64,000 nt of DNA, taken from positions 1-64,000 of the forward strand of contig NZ_FUWG01000007.1 of NCBI RefSeq assembly GCF_900167145.1, given 5' to 3'. The first letter of the stretch is position 1; each line of letters starts with the position of its first letter. Below the pieces are notes generated by a model. That model searched no databases. It saw nothing but the letters and a program-made list of their open reading frames with translations, and was not told the DNA's origin. The stretch comes from Treponema porcinum. GTDB lineage: Bacteria > Spirochaetota > Spirochaetia > Treponematales > Treponemataceae. Below, piece by piece: positions 14,383 through 24,418 of the stretch. The translations under genes were made by a program, and so were the position numbers.

Positions 14383-15570
14383 ATGATGACATATTTAGGA
14401 AAAATCGGCGAGCTTACGCTTAAAGGCTCGAACATTCACACATTTGAAAAACTGCTTTTAAAAAACACAAAAGAGTATCTGAAAGATACAGGAGCAAAAG
14501 TCAGCCTTAACGCAGGAAGACTTTATATTGACTGCGAAGAAAAAGACAGCGAACAGGTTGAATTCACGCTCAGGCATCTTATCGGAATAACCGGCTGGGC
14601 ACAGACAAAAACATCCGAAAAAACAATAGAGGACATTCAGAAAACAGTTCTGGAAACGGCAAAAGAAGCCGTACAGAAAGGTGCAAAATCATTTAAAATC
14701 GAAGCAAAGCGTGGCGACAAGAAATTTCCGCTGAATTCATACGAAATCGCCTGTCAGGGAGCAAGCCTTGTCTACGATTCCGGACTTATGGAAGTAAACG
14801 TTCATAATCCAGACGTAATTATCTATGTAGAAGTCCGGGAACGCTGCTTTATATATTCAGTTGCAGAAAAATCCTGCCGAGGACTTCCTGTAGGCTGCTC
14901 AAACAAAGGACTGCTTCTCCTTTCCGGCGGACTTGATTCTCCTGTTGCCGGCTACCGTATGATGCGACGCGGTATGAAAATCGAATGCTGTTATTTCCAT
15001 TCCTATCCGTACACTTCAATCGAAGCACAGCAGAAAGTCGAGGAACTTGCCAGAACTCTTTCTGCATACGGAATACAGACATATTTAAATATAATTCCGT
15101 TCACTGACGTTCAGATGAAAATAAAGGAAAAAGCGCCGGAAGAATGGTCAACGCTTATGCTCCGCGTCTGTATGATGAAAGCTGCTAATATGCTTGGTTT
15201 CCGAGTTCACGCAGACTGCATTGTAACTGGTGAAAGCCTTGGTCAGGTTGCAAGCCAGACGCTTGAAAATATGAACGTTACCGAACATTTTGCAGAATAT
15301 CCGCTTTTGCGTCCGCTAGTCGGTATGGACAAGGAAGAAATAATGGCAGACGCGCATTTCATAGGTACTTATGATACTTCAATTCTTCCGTATGAAGACT
15401 GCTGCGTACTTTTCAGCCCGCGTCACCCAATTTTGCGCGGACGGATAGAAGATGCAGAAAAGATTTTTGCCTCACTGGAAGCCGATGAACTTATAAAAAC
15501 GGCGTTTGAGAACAGGCAGATAAAAAAGTTTGTCTGCGGGAAAGAAGTTATTTTGAAAGAAGAAGTCTAG
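14383..15570 (+). CDS. thiI: tRNA 4-thiouridine synthetase ThiI
   Basis: 395 residues: N-terminal ferredoxin-like and THUMP domains (FTLRHLIGITGWAQTKTSEK, GAKSFKIEAKRGDKKFPLNS) and a PP-loop ATPase (LLLLSGGLDSPVAGYRMMRR, near residue 180), then VTGESLGQVASQTLENM. It adenylates U8 of tRNA and inserts sulfur; in many bacteria it also supports thiamine synthesis. It lacks the C-terminal rhodanese domain of the E. coli enzyme, so sulfur must come from a separate cysteine desulfurase. Its last 23 bases overlap the convergent gene at 15548. Confidence 0.96.
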   Translation: MMTYLGKIGELTLKGSNIHTFEKLLLKNTKEYLKDTGAKVSLNAGRLYIDCEEKDSEQVEFTLRHLIGITGWAQTKTSEKTIEDIQKTVLETAKEAVQKGAKSFKIEAKRGDKKFPLNSYEIACQGASLVYDSGLMEVNVHNPDVIIYVEVRERCFIYSVAEKSCRGLPVGCSNKGLLLLSGGLDSPVAGYRMMRRGMKIECCYFHSYPYTSIEAQQKVEELARTLSAYGIQTYLNIIPFTDVQMKIKEKAPEEWSTLMLRVCMMKAANMLGFRVHADCIVTGESLGQVASQTLENMNVTEHFAEYPLLRPLVGMDKEEIMADAHFIGTYDTSILPYEDCCVLFSPRHPILRGRIEDAEKIFASLEADELIKTAFENRQIKKFVCGKEVILKEEV

Positions 15571-16678
15571 CAACTTTAGAAGCATCGGTGTCAAGGACAA
15601 CGGAATCGAACCGATGCTTCATTTTTTCGTCAAACGTGCTGTCGTTCAAAAGTTCATTTATTTTGCGGTAAATTGCACGCGGCTTACGGATAAAGTAACC
15701 GACCCTGTGCCTTACTGCAAAATGCATATTTCCAAGTTCCTGATTATGAATATATTTACAGATGATTACAGGCTTACGGCAGGCAAGAACTTCCATCAGT
15801 GTTGCCGGTCCTGCCTTTATAACGGCGCAGTCGCATATTTTTACAAGTTCGTCCATAAAATCAACAAAACCGAAAATATGCAGGTCTATATGAGGATTTG
15901 CAAGCCTTAGCAGAGAAAGATTTTTTTTCTTCACTTTGTCGCGTCCGCAGATAACGGCAACGGCAAATTTCGCCTTGTGAAGAATGCAGTTGTTCACGAT
16001 TTCCGTTGCTCCAGGAAGCCCCTCACCTCCTCCTACAAGAAGAACGATTTTTTTATCGGGAGCAAAACCGTGCTTTATTCTAAGGGCAGTTTTTTCTTCC
16101 TCTGTAATTGACGCGCGGAATTTGCTATTCATCAAAAACGGAATGACCTGAACGTTTTTTTCCGGCACGTGACATTCGTTCACAGCAATGGCTTTTGCCT
16201 CATCGGAATAAACCATATAATTCACGTCTTTTTCATAAAACCACGGATACGGAACGGTGAACGGATCTGTAACTATTACCGTTAAATTAACTTTCCAGGG
16301 AATGTTTTTTAGAACGTCCTTCAAAAAAGGCGTAACGGCAAAATGGAAACACACAATGTCAGTCGGATGTTCCTTACGGATTATCCGGCGAAGATACGGA
16401 CGTGTTTCCGGTCCCAGAATATGCTTCAGTCCTGACTGCAACCATTCATACCTTCCTAAATCATAGACAATAGGAAATGCACCCTTAAAATAATTGGTAG
16501 AATAATTATAGCCCTTTTCAAAAATAAAATGTCCCAGCTTGTGGCTGCAAAAACCATTGAGCATTTTTATCTCAACGTCTGGCTCCTGCTCCTTCATTGC
16601 GGCGGCAAGCACTTTTGCGGCAGATATATGACCGGCTCCGGTATTTAAGTAAAAGAAAAGAAATTTTTTATTGCTCAT
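15548..16678 (-). CDS. MGDG synthase/UgtP-like glycosyltransferase (GT28)
   Basis: 376 residues in the two-domain GT-B fold of processive diacylglycerol glycosyltransferases. The N-terminal MGDG_synth region starts with FLFFYLNTGAGHISAAKVLA; the C-terminal domain holds LLVGGGEGLPGATEIVNN, GFVDFMDELVKICDCAVIKA and GPATLMEVLACRKPVIIC, the sugar-nucleotide site. It probably puts hexose on membrane diacylglycerol, giving the glycolipids that dominate treponemal membranes. It follows the outer-membrane protein gene by 3 bases on the same strand. The exact sugar is unknown. Confidence 0.85.
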   Translation of the reverse strand: MSNKKFLFFYLNTGAGHISAAKVLAAAMKEQEPDVEIKMLNGFCSHKLGHFIFEKGYNYSTNYFKGAFPIVYDLGRYEWLQSGLKHILGPETRPYLRRIIRKEHPTDIVCFHFAVTPFLKDVLKNIPWKVNLTVIVTDPFTVPYPWFYEKDVNYMVYSDEAKAIAVNECHVPEKNVQVIPFLMNSKFRASITEEEKTALRIKHGFAPDKKIVLLVGGGEGLPGATEIVNNCILHKAKFAVAVICGRDKVKKKNLSLLRLANPHIDLHIFGFVDFMDELVKICDCAVIKAGPATLMEVLACRKPVIICKYIHNQELGNMHFAVRHRVGYFIRKPRAIYRKINELLNDSTFDEKMKHRFDSVVLDTDASKVARLLLSK

Positions 16679-16681
16679 ACA

Positions 16682-18394
16682 TCAATACGTATATTTTATT
16701 CCCAGTGAAAAATAATGATTATAAGAATCGTGCAGGGCATTTTCCCACCGTTCCCTATCTGCCTTTACGGCCTCCGGCGTTTCATACGATCCGCTGAAAA
16801 TCGCATTGTCAACACCATCATTCTTTATATATTCAAACGTATACTGCACGGAAAGAGAAAGTCTTCCACAACGCGCAGTAACAAATTCATACTCTCCAAA
16901 TACAGCTGCCTGTATCACATACATCAAATTGTCCTGCTTCAAAAAATCAGTCGTGTCCGCAGCATAACTTATGCCTTGCGTGTCCATATTTATGCTTCCG
17001 TCTGCCGCATACTGTCCGCGCAGGGAAAGCACATCTTCGTCATCAAGCGACTCGTACGCATTTGCATGACGGATAAACGAAGTTATAGTTCCAAGCCTGA
17101 AATTCGGACGCGGCTTGAACTGAATTGTCATTGAAACGCGGTCAGAATCAGGCAGAAGGTCAGTTCCCAGTGACTGCCCGAAATTCGTGTAGTCAAGGTA
17201 ATTGTACGTATCGTCAAGGGTGTTGTATTTTGTGTACGCATAAGGAGTTACAAGAGTGTAGCTTAGCGAAATGAAATCGCAGAAAGATTCAAGCGGCGAA
17301 TAGACAAAGCCTGTCTTGAAACCTGCGCGTATTCCGCCGTCATTAAGCTTGAGCTTCAGCACCTGCTTTGCGTCAAAATCGTCAAGCAGAAGGTCTGCAG
17401 AAAGAGCAAGGCACGGAAACGGCTTCCATTCAAGCTGAATTCCGCTCAGAACGTTCTCGTTGAAGCCGGCAACATTTGCAATGATAAAATACGGAACAGG
17501 CATAAAATACGCCGGCATAAACGGATTTGAGAAAACGACGGACTCGTACAGTCCAACAGAAACGTTTGTCTTTGGAACAGGAATTTTAAGCGAATGGAAC
17601 GAAAGGAATTTGCGGCAGGAATAACTGTCCGTATCAGTATAGCTTGAAGCGCCCATAAGACCGAACAGCTGGGAGTAGCTGAAATGCTCCCCGGAATAAT
17701 TGAAAGCCGCATTCAGCATCTGATAGGCAGACGGATTTAAAATCAGGCTGTCATCAGGAAAAAGTCCGTAACCGGATTTATTTATTCCAAACGATGCATA
17801 CAAAGACTGAGTTCCGAACGTTGCAATTACATTCGGGTCAAGAATAAAATCCACATCAGACGATTCGATTTTAAGCGGACGGACAAGATTTGTTTCTGTA
17901 TTAACAGTAAAGCGCGGAAGCGCGTCTTTAGGCTGAATGTCATTATTCCGCACCATTGCGCCAATATCAGCGCCGATTCCAAAAAGCGGAGTAATCTGCC
18001 TGTCGCAGAAAAATGAAAGTCTTTCAGAAAAAAGCGAATCTGCCTCAAATTCATTCGTATCGTCATCTCCGCCGGAGTCAACCTGCTTGAGCTTTACGTC
18101 AGCAGAAGTCGCGGCAGAAACGCGAAAACTGTGCGAAAAATATTTTTTCAGGTAGAATTCCGCGCGCAAACGATCAGTTTCAGAGCCTTTTTCTGCAACT
18201 TCGTCAAGAACGGAACGTATTACATTCAGAGGATACGGCTTTATCAGCGGCAGTCTTTCCACATAACCTTTCAAGACCCAGCCGGTTGCATCAGAATAAA
18301 AATCATCATCAGGAGAAACACTTACTTGTGCAGAAAGCATATACAGCCCGAAAGTCAGAAGAATGCACAAAACAATGCACTTTTTACAGTTCAT
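16682..18394 (-). CDS. Outer-membrane beta-barrel protein (Wzi-like)
   Basis: 570 residues, signal peptide ending LYMLSAQ, then alternating amphipathic strands to a C-terminal HYFSLGIKYTY that ends in an aromatic residue, as in barrel proteins inserted by BAM. The early segment ATGWVLKGYVERLPLIKPYP and the overall strand pattern resemble capsule-assembly Wzi-type barrels, which are widespread in treponemes. The exact function is not known. AGGATTTAT precedes the ATG. It heads a two-gene unit with the glycolipid glycosyltransferase. Confidence 0.75.
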   Translation of the reverse strand: MNCKKCIVLCILLTFGLYMLSAQVSVSPDDDFYSDATGWVLKGYVERLPLIKPYPLNVIRSVLDEVAEKGSETDRLRAEFYLKKYFSHSFRVSAATSADVKLKQVDSGGDDDTNEFEADSLFSERLSFFCDRQITPLFGIGADIGAMVRNNDIQPKDALPRFTVNTETNLVRPLKIESSDVDFILDPNVIATFGTQSLYASFGINKSGYGLFPDDSLILNPSAYQMLNAAFNYSGEHFSYSQLFGLMGASSYTDTDSYSCRKFLSFHSLKIPVPKTNVSVGLYESVVFSNPFMPAYFMPVPYFIIANVAGFNENVLSGIQLEWKPFPCLALSADLLLDDFDAKQVLKLKLNDGGIRAGFKTGFVYSPLESFCDFISLSYTLVTPYAYTKYNTLDDTYNYLDYTNFGQSLGTDLLPDSDRVSMTIQFKPRPNFRLGTITSFIRHANAYESLDDEDVLSLRGQYAADGSINMDTQGISYAADTTDFLKQDNLMYVIQAAVFGEYEFVTARCGRLSLSVQYTFEYIKNDGVDNAIFSGSYETPEAVKADRERWENALHDSYNHYFSLGIKYTY

Positions 18395-18475
18395 ATAAAT
18401 CCTATTTTTTATATTGTCAATGTATCAACTTCACCCGATTATTACTATAAATCTTTATTGAATGAATTACAAGAT

Positions 18476-19249
18476 ATGTGCTATTCTTACAGCGTGACTT
18501 CAAGCGACAAAACCATCATTTACAATTTATTGAAAAAAGCCTCTGACAATTACTACGGATATGCTTCTCCGGACTTCTGCGGCAAGCCAGTTTTTTCTGA
18601 TGATGCCGTACAGACGGCGGAAGAGGCACAGGTTAATGATGCCGCACCGCAGCAGAGTCCGCTTACGCTTGAAAAAATTACGGAGAAAATCCATAACTGT
18701 ACACGATGCGGACTTGCACCTACAAGGACAAATACAGTTCCCGGAATGGGAGTTCCACACCCAGACGTTCTTGTTATCGGAGAAGGTCCTGGCGAACAGG
18801 AGGACAAGCAGGGACTTCCGTTTGTCGGTCCTGCAGGACAGCTTCTTGACAAAATGCTAGCCGCCATTCAGCTTGACAGAAACGTAAACTGCTACATTGC
18901 AAATATCGTAAAATGCCGGCCTCCGTACAACCGTACGCCTAATCCGGACGAAGCAAATATGTGCCGTCCGTTCCTTGATGCGCAAATTCACCTGCTTAAG
19001 CCGGGAATGATTTTGTGCGCCGGAAGAACGGCTGCGCAGAACCTTCTTCATATAGACACGCCTCTTTCCCGGATACGCGGAACTTTCTACGACTACAATG
19101 GAATTCCAGTTCTTGCAACATATCACCCGAGTGCGCTCCTTCGCGAGCCGGCGAACAAGCGTTATGCCTGGGAAGATTTAAAGCTTTTCAAGTCAAAACT
19201 TCTTGAATGCCGCCCGGATTACGCAAAAGGATTTACCGAACGGGGGTAA
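18476..19249 (+). CDS. Family 4 uracil-DNA glycosylase
   Basis: About 257 residues. The catalytic part has the iron-sulfur Cys pair [10 protein letters not shown], the uracil pocket [37 protein letters not shown], and the late motif [10 protein letters not shown]. It removes uracil from DNA to start base-excision repair. The region before residue 60 is poorly conserved, and no ribosome-binding site marks a start. I give the first ATG (18476), but an upstream TTG near 18458 is possible. It is followed 3 bases later by priA. Confidence 0.92.
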   Translation: MCYSYSVTSSDKTIIYNLLKKASDNYYGYASPDFCGKPVFSDDAVQTAEEAQVNDAAPQQSPLTLEKITEKIHNCTRCGLAPTRTNTVPGMGVPHPDVLVIGEGPGEQEDKQGLPFVGPAGQLLDKMLAAIQLDRNVNCYIANIVKCRPPYNRTPNPDEANMCRPFLDAQIHLLKPGMILCAGRTAAQNLLHIDTPLSRIRGTFYDYNGIPVLATYHPSALLREPANKRYAWEDLKLFKSKLLECRPDYAKGFTERG

Positions 19250-19252
19250 ATT

Positions 19253-21247
19253 GTGCAGTATCTGGAAATCGTCCTTAATCTTCCGCTGAACCAGACGTTC
19301 ACCTATTCCTTCATTCCGCCGGAAAAAGAAGATGAAGAATTAAAGCCGGAAACAGGAAAACGCGCAGAAGTCAGGTTCGGAAACAGAAGGATGACTGGTT
19401 TCATCACCTCTGTTTCGGATGAAATTCCGGCCTCCTGTCCTGTGGGCGCAGAAAAAATCCGTCCTGTAACAAAAATAATTGACAAAAAGCCGCTTTTTAC
19501 GCCGGAACTGTTTGAAACGGCGCGCTGGATAAGCAGCTATTACCTCTGCTCCATCGGCGAAGCCGTTTTTGCAATGATTCCGTCAGGCGGAAGACGAGAA
19601 ACGAATGCGCCGGGGTTTTCCTTTGCAACAGACCTTTCCGAAAAAACGACGGCAGAACTTTCTGAAGAACAGCGGCGCGCCGTAAGCGAAATAACATCTG
19701 AAACAAAAAACCGCTATCACTACCTGTATGGTTCGACCGGAACAGGAAAGACGGAGGTGTTTCTTCAGGCGGCAGAAAAAGTAATGGCAGAGGGAAAAGG
19801 CGTCATTTATCTTGTTCCTGAAATCGGTCTTACGCCTCAGGTTGTAAAGGCAGTTACGGCGCGCTTTGGAAATACGGCGGCTGTCCTTCATTCTGCGCTT
19901 ACGCCAAGCCAGAAACTGTCCGAATGGCGCAAAATAATGGAGAAAAAAGCGCGTATTGTAATCGGAGCGCGGAGTGCAGTTTTTGCGCCAGTACCTGATT
20001 TAGGACTTATCATAATAGATGAAGAACACGATGCTTCCTATAAATCGGGAGATACGCCTCGATACCACGCACGGCAGGCGGCAATGCACCGGTGCGCCAC
20101 TCTTGGAATTTCACTTGTGATGGGAAGCGCGACGCCTTCGGTGGAAGCGTATCACCTCATGCAGCAGGGAAAAATTACGCGCCACACGCTTACAAAACGG
20201 CTTGCAGGCGGCGCAATGCCGGAAATAAAATGCATCGATCTTTCAAAAACAAAAAACAGCGGATGCATCTCCGATGAACTTGCCGAAGAAGTAAGGAAAA
20301 CCGTCGGGAATAAAAAACAGGCAATTCTTTTTTTGAACAGGCGCGGCTTCACCCACTTTTTCCGCTGTAATTCGTGCGGCTTTGAAATGGTATGCAAAAA
20401 CTGTTCCGTTCCCCTAACCTATCATAAAAATGAAAACCGCCTTCGCTGTCACTATTGCGGCTGGTCAACAGAACCTCCGGCATCGTGTCCGCAGTGCAGT
20501 TCGCTTGACATCGGTTACTCCGGCTTTGGAACGGAATATATAGAAACGGAAACGCACGCAAAATTTCCGAATGCCAGGATTGTAAGGATAGACCGCGATT
20601 CACTCACTAAAAAAGGAGAACTTCAGGAAAAAATCGACGCATTCAGGAACGGAGAATACGACATTATGCTTGGAACGCAGATGGTCGCAAAAGGGCTTAA
20701 TTTTCCAAACCTTCAGCTTGTAGGAGTCATTCTTGCGGACACAGGGCTTCACCTTCCTGATTTCAGGGCAGCAGAACGTACATTCGCACTCATAACGCAG
20801 GTTGCAGGAAGAGCCGGACGATATTTCCCAGACGGAAAAGTCATCGTACAAAGCTACAATCCGCTTCGTGAGCCGGTGCGCTTTGCCTGCGAAAACAATA
20901 TCAATGCCTTTTACAGTTACGAACTTCAGCAGAGAAAAATACTCGGTTTTCCGCCGTTCAGCCGTCTTGTCCGGCTCGTGTTCCGTTCGTCATTCCAAAA
21001 TCAGGCGGAAGCAAATGCGGATCAGGCAGCAGAAATTCTTTCAAAATTCCTTTCTGAAAAAGCAGAAGTAATCGGACCTGCGGAATGTCCTCTTCTAAAA
21101 ATCTCAGGGAACTACCGCTACCAGATTTTACTGCGCGGAAACAATATTGCGCTTTTGCAGAAAGCCGCCGCGCACCTTTTATACGATTATTCCCATCCGC
21201 AGTCCGTATACATTGAATGTGATGTTGACCCGGTGTCGCTGCTCTAA
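19253..21247 (+). CDS. priA: Primosomal protein N', replication restart helicase PriA
   Basis: 664 residues. N-terminal 3'-DNA-binding domain, then Walker A LYGSTGTGKTEVF, DEEH box IIIDEEHDASYKSG, motif III VMGSATPSVE, four CxxC zinc pairs (CNSCGFEMVCKNC, CHYCGW, CPQC), and the helicase C-domain (VAKGLNFPNLQLVGVILADT, ITQVAGRAGR). It reloads the replisome at stalled forks. It starts at a GTG (19253) just after the UDG stop. Its end overlaps truA tail-to-tail by 4 bases. Confidence 0.97.
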   Translation: MQYLEIVLNLPLNQTFTYSFIPPEKEDEELKPETGKRAEVRFGNRRMTGFITSVSDEIPASCPVGAEKIRPVTKIIDKKPLFTPELFETARWISSYYLCSIGEAVFAMIPSGGRRETNAPGFSFATDLSEKTTAELSEEQRRAVSEITSETKNRYHYLYGSTGTGKTEVFLQAAEKVMAEGKGVIYLVPEIGLTPQVVKAVTARFGNTAAVLHSALTPSQKLSEWRKIMEKKARIVIGARSAVFAPVPDLGLIIIDEEHDASYKSGDTPRYHARQAAMHRCATLGISLVMGSATPSVEAYHLMQQGKITRHTLTKRLAGGAMPEIKCIDLSKTKNSGCISDELAEEVRKTVGNKKQAILFLNRRGFTHFFRCNSCGFEMVCKNCSVPLTYHKNENRLRCHYCGWSTEPPASCPQCSSLDIGYSGFGTEYIETETHAKFPNARIVRIDRDSLTKKGELQEKIDAFRNGEYDIMLGTQMVAKGLNFPNLQLVGVILADTGLHLPDFRAAERTFALITQVAGRAGRYFPDGKVIVQSYNPLREPVRFACENNINAFYSYELQQRKILGFPPFSRLVRLVFRSSFQNQAEANADQAAEILSKFLSEKAEVIGPAECPLLKISGNYRYQILLRGNNIALLQKAAAHLLYDYSHPQSVYIECDVDPVSLL

Positions 21248-22038
21248 ACGTGCCGCCGAATGCCGTCAAAATTAATTTTATACAAAAAAAGTCCCTGCGG
21301 CGGCGCCGTTACACCGGCTTTAGTCCTGTCGTGCACGTCAAGAATTTTTTTGAAGGAAGAAACGTCTGCGCCTGCCTTGTCAAGGGAGATGAGCGTTCCT
21401 GTTATCGTGCGCACCATTTTCCATAAAAACGCATTTGCCTCAATTTCAAACACAAGGGCTTTCCTGCCGTCCGGGAATAAAGGCGCAGTAAAAAAACGCG
21501 CGCCCTCAATGTAACGGTATGTAGAAAGGCTTTCGTCGCCGCTTGCCGCAAAAGAGGCGCAGTCTATCTCACCGCAAAGACATTCTGCCATTTTGTTAAG
21601 GCGCTCTATATCCGGCTGATACTGCACCGTCCACACAAAGCGGTTCTGCGCCGCGCTTACTGTTTCACCGGAAACAATAAAATACCGGTATGTCCGGCTT
21701 GTCGCGCTGAAACGGGCATTAAAATCTTCAGGCTTTTCTTCCGCGTCAACAATGCGTATGTCGCCGGGCAGAAAAGAGTTGAGCGCGCGTATATAATTTT
21801 TTTCGGGAATTGAATCAATCGGAGAAAAAAAATTCGCCGCCTGCCCCATTGCGTGAACGCCAGAATCCGTCCTTCCTGAGCCGTAAAGCGTAACCGGCTG
21901 CTTAAGGAGTTTTTCAAGGGCAGTTTCAATTTCTCCCTGCACGGTACGCATTGCATTCCGTACATCGCCGCAGTCCTGTCGCTGCCAGCCGCAGAAATCC
22001 GTACCGTCATAAGAAATCGTAAGAAGAATATTTTTCAT
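21244..22038 (-). CDS. truA: tRNA pseudouridine(38-40) synthase TruA
   Basis: 264 residues. Conserved blocks: ISYDGTDFCGWQRQ at the start, the catalytic Asp in YGSGRTDSGVHAMGQAANFF (Asp in R-T-D), FNARFSATSRTYRYFI, and FLWKMVRTITGTLI near the end. It modifies the anticodon stem of many tRNAs. It is the last gene of the long minus-strand operon and starts 3 bases after the DUF2225 gene. Confidence 0.96.
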   Translation of the reverse strand: MKNILLTISYDGTDFCGWQRQDCGDVRNAMRTVQGEIETALEKLLKQPVTLYGSGRTDSGVHAMGQAANFFSPIDSIPEKNYIRALNSFLPGDIRIVDAEEKPEDFNARFSATSRTYRYFIVSGETVSAAQNRFVWTVQYQPDIERLNKMAECLCGEIDCASFAASGDESLSTYRYIEGARFFTAPLFPDGRKALVFEIEANAFLWKMVRTITGTLISLDKAGADVSSFKKILDVHDRTKAGVTAPPQGLFLYKINFDGIRRHV

Positions 22039-22041
22039 AAA

Positions 22042-22923
22042 CTAAATATCATCGTCGCTTACTTCTTTACTGAGCATATCATACAAATCACGCGCCTTTT
22101 CCAGAAGAGGTCCAGGCTTGTCCTTAGACGACTTTCCAAGACCGAATATGCGCGCAATCGCCGTTTTTGACTCACTCAGGCTTTTCAAGCGCAGCTGCAA
22201 ATCATCTTTCTGACCGTATTTATATTCAAGCAGACCGCGAAGATAAATAACGCCATCCCAGCCGTAGTTTTTGTCCATATCAGGTCCGAAATTTGAAAGC
22301 GTAGAACATTTTTCAACGCGCTCAGTTTCATTTATTATTGACTGGTTATAAAAAAACAGCGCCTTACGGTAGAACACCTGCGAAACGTAATCATAATTAT
22401 GTCCCGGACAGGCGGCATTCAGTTCTCGCGTAAGCCAGGCAAGGCGCAGCGTAAGGAAAGCTGACTTCATCGTCGGAAGAAGTTCCGGGTTTGCATCGCT
22501 GTAAGTCAGGATTGCAAGATAATACATTGCCGCGCCGTCAAAAATCGTACGCTCTCGGTTCAGCACAAAATGCGGAAAAATCGTATTTACCTTGTTCTTT
22601 CTGTCTTCCTTGTGGGAAAAAATCCGTTCCTCGGCATCCCTGTTTTTAAGTTCCTTAAAATCGTTCCACAAAAGCGCAGTATAGCAGTTCGGACAGGCAC
22701 CGATTTCATAAATAAGAGGATAAATGCGTCCGAATCTGGCAGACGGTTCAAACGTACGGTGCAAATCATCAGAAAGGTTTCCGGCAATCATACGTCCGTT
22801 TCCGCTGAGCATAACTTCCCTGTCAAAACTTTTCTTACATACAGGACAAATACATTTTTCTTTTGACCAGTATGATATTGCAGGTTTCTTTTTTGCGTCA
22901 GCTTTTTTTACTCCAGCAATCAT
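22042..22923 (-). CDS. DUF2225 protein, Cys-rich zinc-ribbon plus helical repeats
   Basis: 293 residues. The N-terminus has paired CxxC motifs of a zinc ribbon (CICPVCKKSFDREVM and IGACPNCYTALLWNDF), which defines DUF2225. The rest is helical with TPR-like character (AMYYLAILTYSDANPELLPT, RLAWLTRELNAACPGHNYDY). Function unknown; such proteins are common in spirochaetes and Firmicutes. Start at 22923 is set by a textbook GGAGG ahead of ATG. It sits between acpS and truA in the operon. Confidence 0.85.
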   Translation of the reverse strand: MIAGVKKADAKKKPAISYWSKEKCICPVCKKSFDREVMLSGNGRMIAGNLSDDLHRTFEPSARFGRIYPLIYEIGACPNCYTALLWNDFKELKNRDAEERIFSHKEDRKNKVNTIFPHFVLNRERTIFDGAAMYYLAILTYSDANPELLPTMKSAFLTLRLAWLTRELNAACPGHNYDYVSQVFYRKALFFYNQSIINETERVEKCSTLSNFGPDMDKNYGWDGVIYLRGLLEYKYGQKDDLQLRLKSLSESKTAIARIFGLGKSSKDKPGPLLEKARDLYDMLSKEVSDDDI

Positions 22924-22985
22924 ATATCCTCCGTAAAAAGCAGCGTCCTGCACAAATCCGTACATTCGCCGCACAGACTGATTTT

Positions 22986-23363
22986 TTAGCGCTCCCGCTC
23001 TATTATGACGAAAGCGACCGCATATTCTTTTTCGTGACTCAGGGAAATATGAACGGTACATTCACCGCATTTTTCCATAAGCACTTTTCGGGCAGAGGCA
23101 CAGACGCACAGTTCAGGCTTCCCAGATTCATCATTCTGTATATACACATCCTTAAGTTCAAAATCACGTATTCCCGTGCCGAGCGCCTTGGAAAACGCTT
23201 CTTTTGCGGCAAAACGCGCCGCATAATGCTGGCACTGCGCGCTTATCGATTTTCCGGATGATTTTTCCAGCGGATTAAAAAACCGGTCTATCAACTCTGG
23301 CTGTTCCACCCACTTTTTAAAGCGCCGGACATCCGTAATATCAACGCCTGTTCCGAAAATCAC
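22986..23363 (-). CDS. acpS: Holo-[acyl-carrier-protein] synthase
   Basis: 125 residues, the short single-domain 4'-phosphopantetheinyl transferase. Motifs: GTGVDITDVRRFKKW with the Mg-binding Asp, and HYAARFAAKEAFSKALGTGI, then VHISLSHEKEYAVAFVII. It activates ACP for fatty acid synthesis. The start overlaps the cdaR stop by 4 bases (ATGA), showing translational coupling. Confidence 0.96.
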   Translation of the reverse strand: MIFGTGVDITDVRRFKKWVEQPELIDRFFNPLEKSSGKSISAQCQHYAARFAAKEAFSKALGTGIRDFELKDVYIQNDESGKPELCVCASARKVLMEKCGECTVHISLSHEKEYAVAFVIIERER

Positions 23364-24418
23364 CGGCGCTCCTCGTGCAGCTCCGCCGCCGCATCTTCCA
23401 TTTCCTTTACGCCTTCTCCCTCAGCTTCCGCCTCACTAGAACCATCTTCCTCCGCTTCAGTTTCCTCCTGCATTACGGAAGCCTCTATCACCGTTACGGA
23501 AACAGTTTCAAGGCTTTTTTCCGTTACAGAAAGCGGAGGCTGAACTGAATATACAACAGGAAGCTCATATACCCCCGGCGCTTCTACCGAAATGCAGTCA
23601 ATGCAAACGGAAACGTCATCCGGTTTTATCTTGTCAAGCACAGGAACAGTTCCGCCAACCGTAAACGTCACGGCCGGGACAGTATTTTCCACAAGGAACA
23701 GCGGATTAAGATTGACAATGGAAGGCATTACGTTTTCAAATTTCATTTCGCCCTGCTCCGGCTCTACAACAACAGTAACCTTAAAGGCAGACTCCGGGAG
23801 CGGTTTGACAAGATGGTTAACGTCGTCAAGAGAAACTTCCTGCATAAAACCTGTTGCAGCACCCTTGACGTTCACCTTTGCGGTATAAACACGCTTCATT
23901 TTGTTCACAATCCGTGACGGGCCTACAACTTTTACCGTTGACGGCACTACTTCCATCGCAGAAATTTTATATCCTTTTTCAACTTCGCCAGAAACAGATG
24001 GTTCTACAGGAATATATTTCTGTATTTTTTCATCAAGTTCAACACGCAGAATTTCAGGCTTTACGGAAATTTCAAGAGGTTCAACAAGCATAAGGTCTGA
24101 AGAAAGCTTTAAACTTACCGGAACACTGTAAATTCCCGGCTCAGTGTATTCTTCAAGATACAAATACGCTTTTATCCCGGCAGAAGAAACGGCAGAAATA
24201 CTGTCTGATTTTGTGCGGACGCTTACCTTTACGTAAGGCGGAATCTGACTTGACGGCGTAAGAAGTCCCTCTGATTCAACTTTAAGCGGAACGGAGAACG
24301 TTTTTTTATCAAGCAGCGCAACCTGATGGAAGATATAAATGAATATGGCAAGCGCAAAGCAGATGATTTTTGCAGCCCAGTTGTCAGAAATCTTTTCAAT
24401 CAGCTTTTTTATGTTCAT
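23360..24418 (-). CDS. cdaR: YbbR-domain protein CdaR
   Basis: 352 residues: one N-terminal membrane helix (AAKIICFALAIFIYIFHQVA), then YbbR repeats outside the membrane (about residues 40-110, 125-215 and 225-310; for example VPLKVESEGLLTPSSQIPPY and YIPVEPSVSGEVEKGYKISA), then an acidic Glu-rich tail. CdaR binds and modulates the diadenylate cyclase CdaA. It overlaps cdaA by 23 bases, the usual pairing. The usual third partner glmM is not next to them here. Confidence 0.92.
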   Translation of the reverse strand: MNIKKLIEKISDNWAAKIICFALAIFIYIFHQVALLDKKTFSVPLKVESEGLLTPSSQIPPYVKVSVRTKSDSISAVSSAGIKAYLYLEEYTEPGIYSVPVSLKLSSDLMLVEPLEISVKPEILRVELDEKIQKYIPVEPSVSGEVEKGYKISAMEVVPSTVKVVGPSRIVNKMKRVYTAKVNVKGAATGFMQEVSLDDVNHLVKPLPESAFKVTVVVEPEQGEMKFENVMPSIVNLNPLFLVENTVPAVTFTVGGTVPVLDKIKPDDVSVCIDCISVEAPGVYELPVVYSVQPPLSVTEKSLETVSVTVIEASVMQEETEAEEDGSSEAEAEGEGVKEMEDAAAELHEERR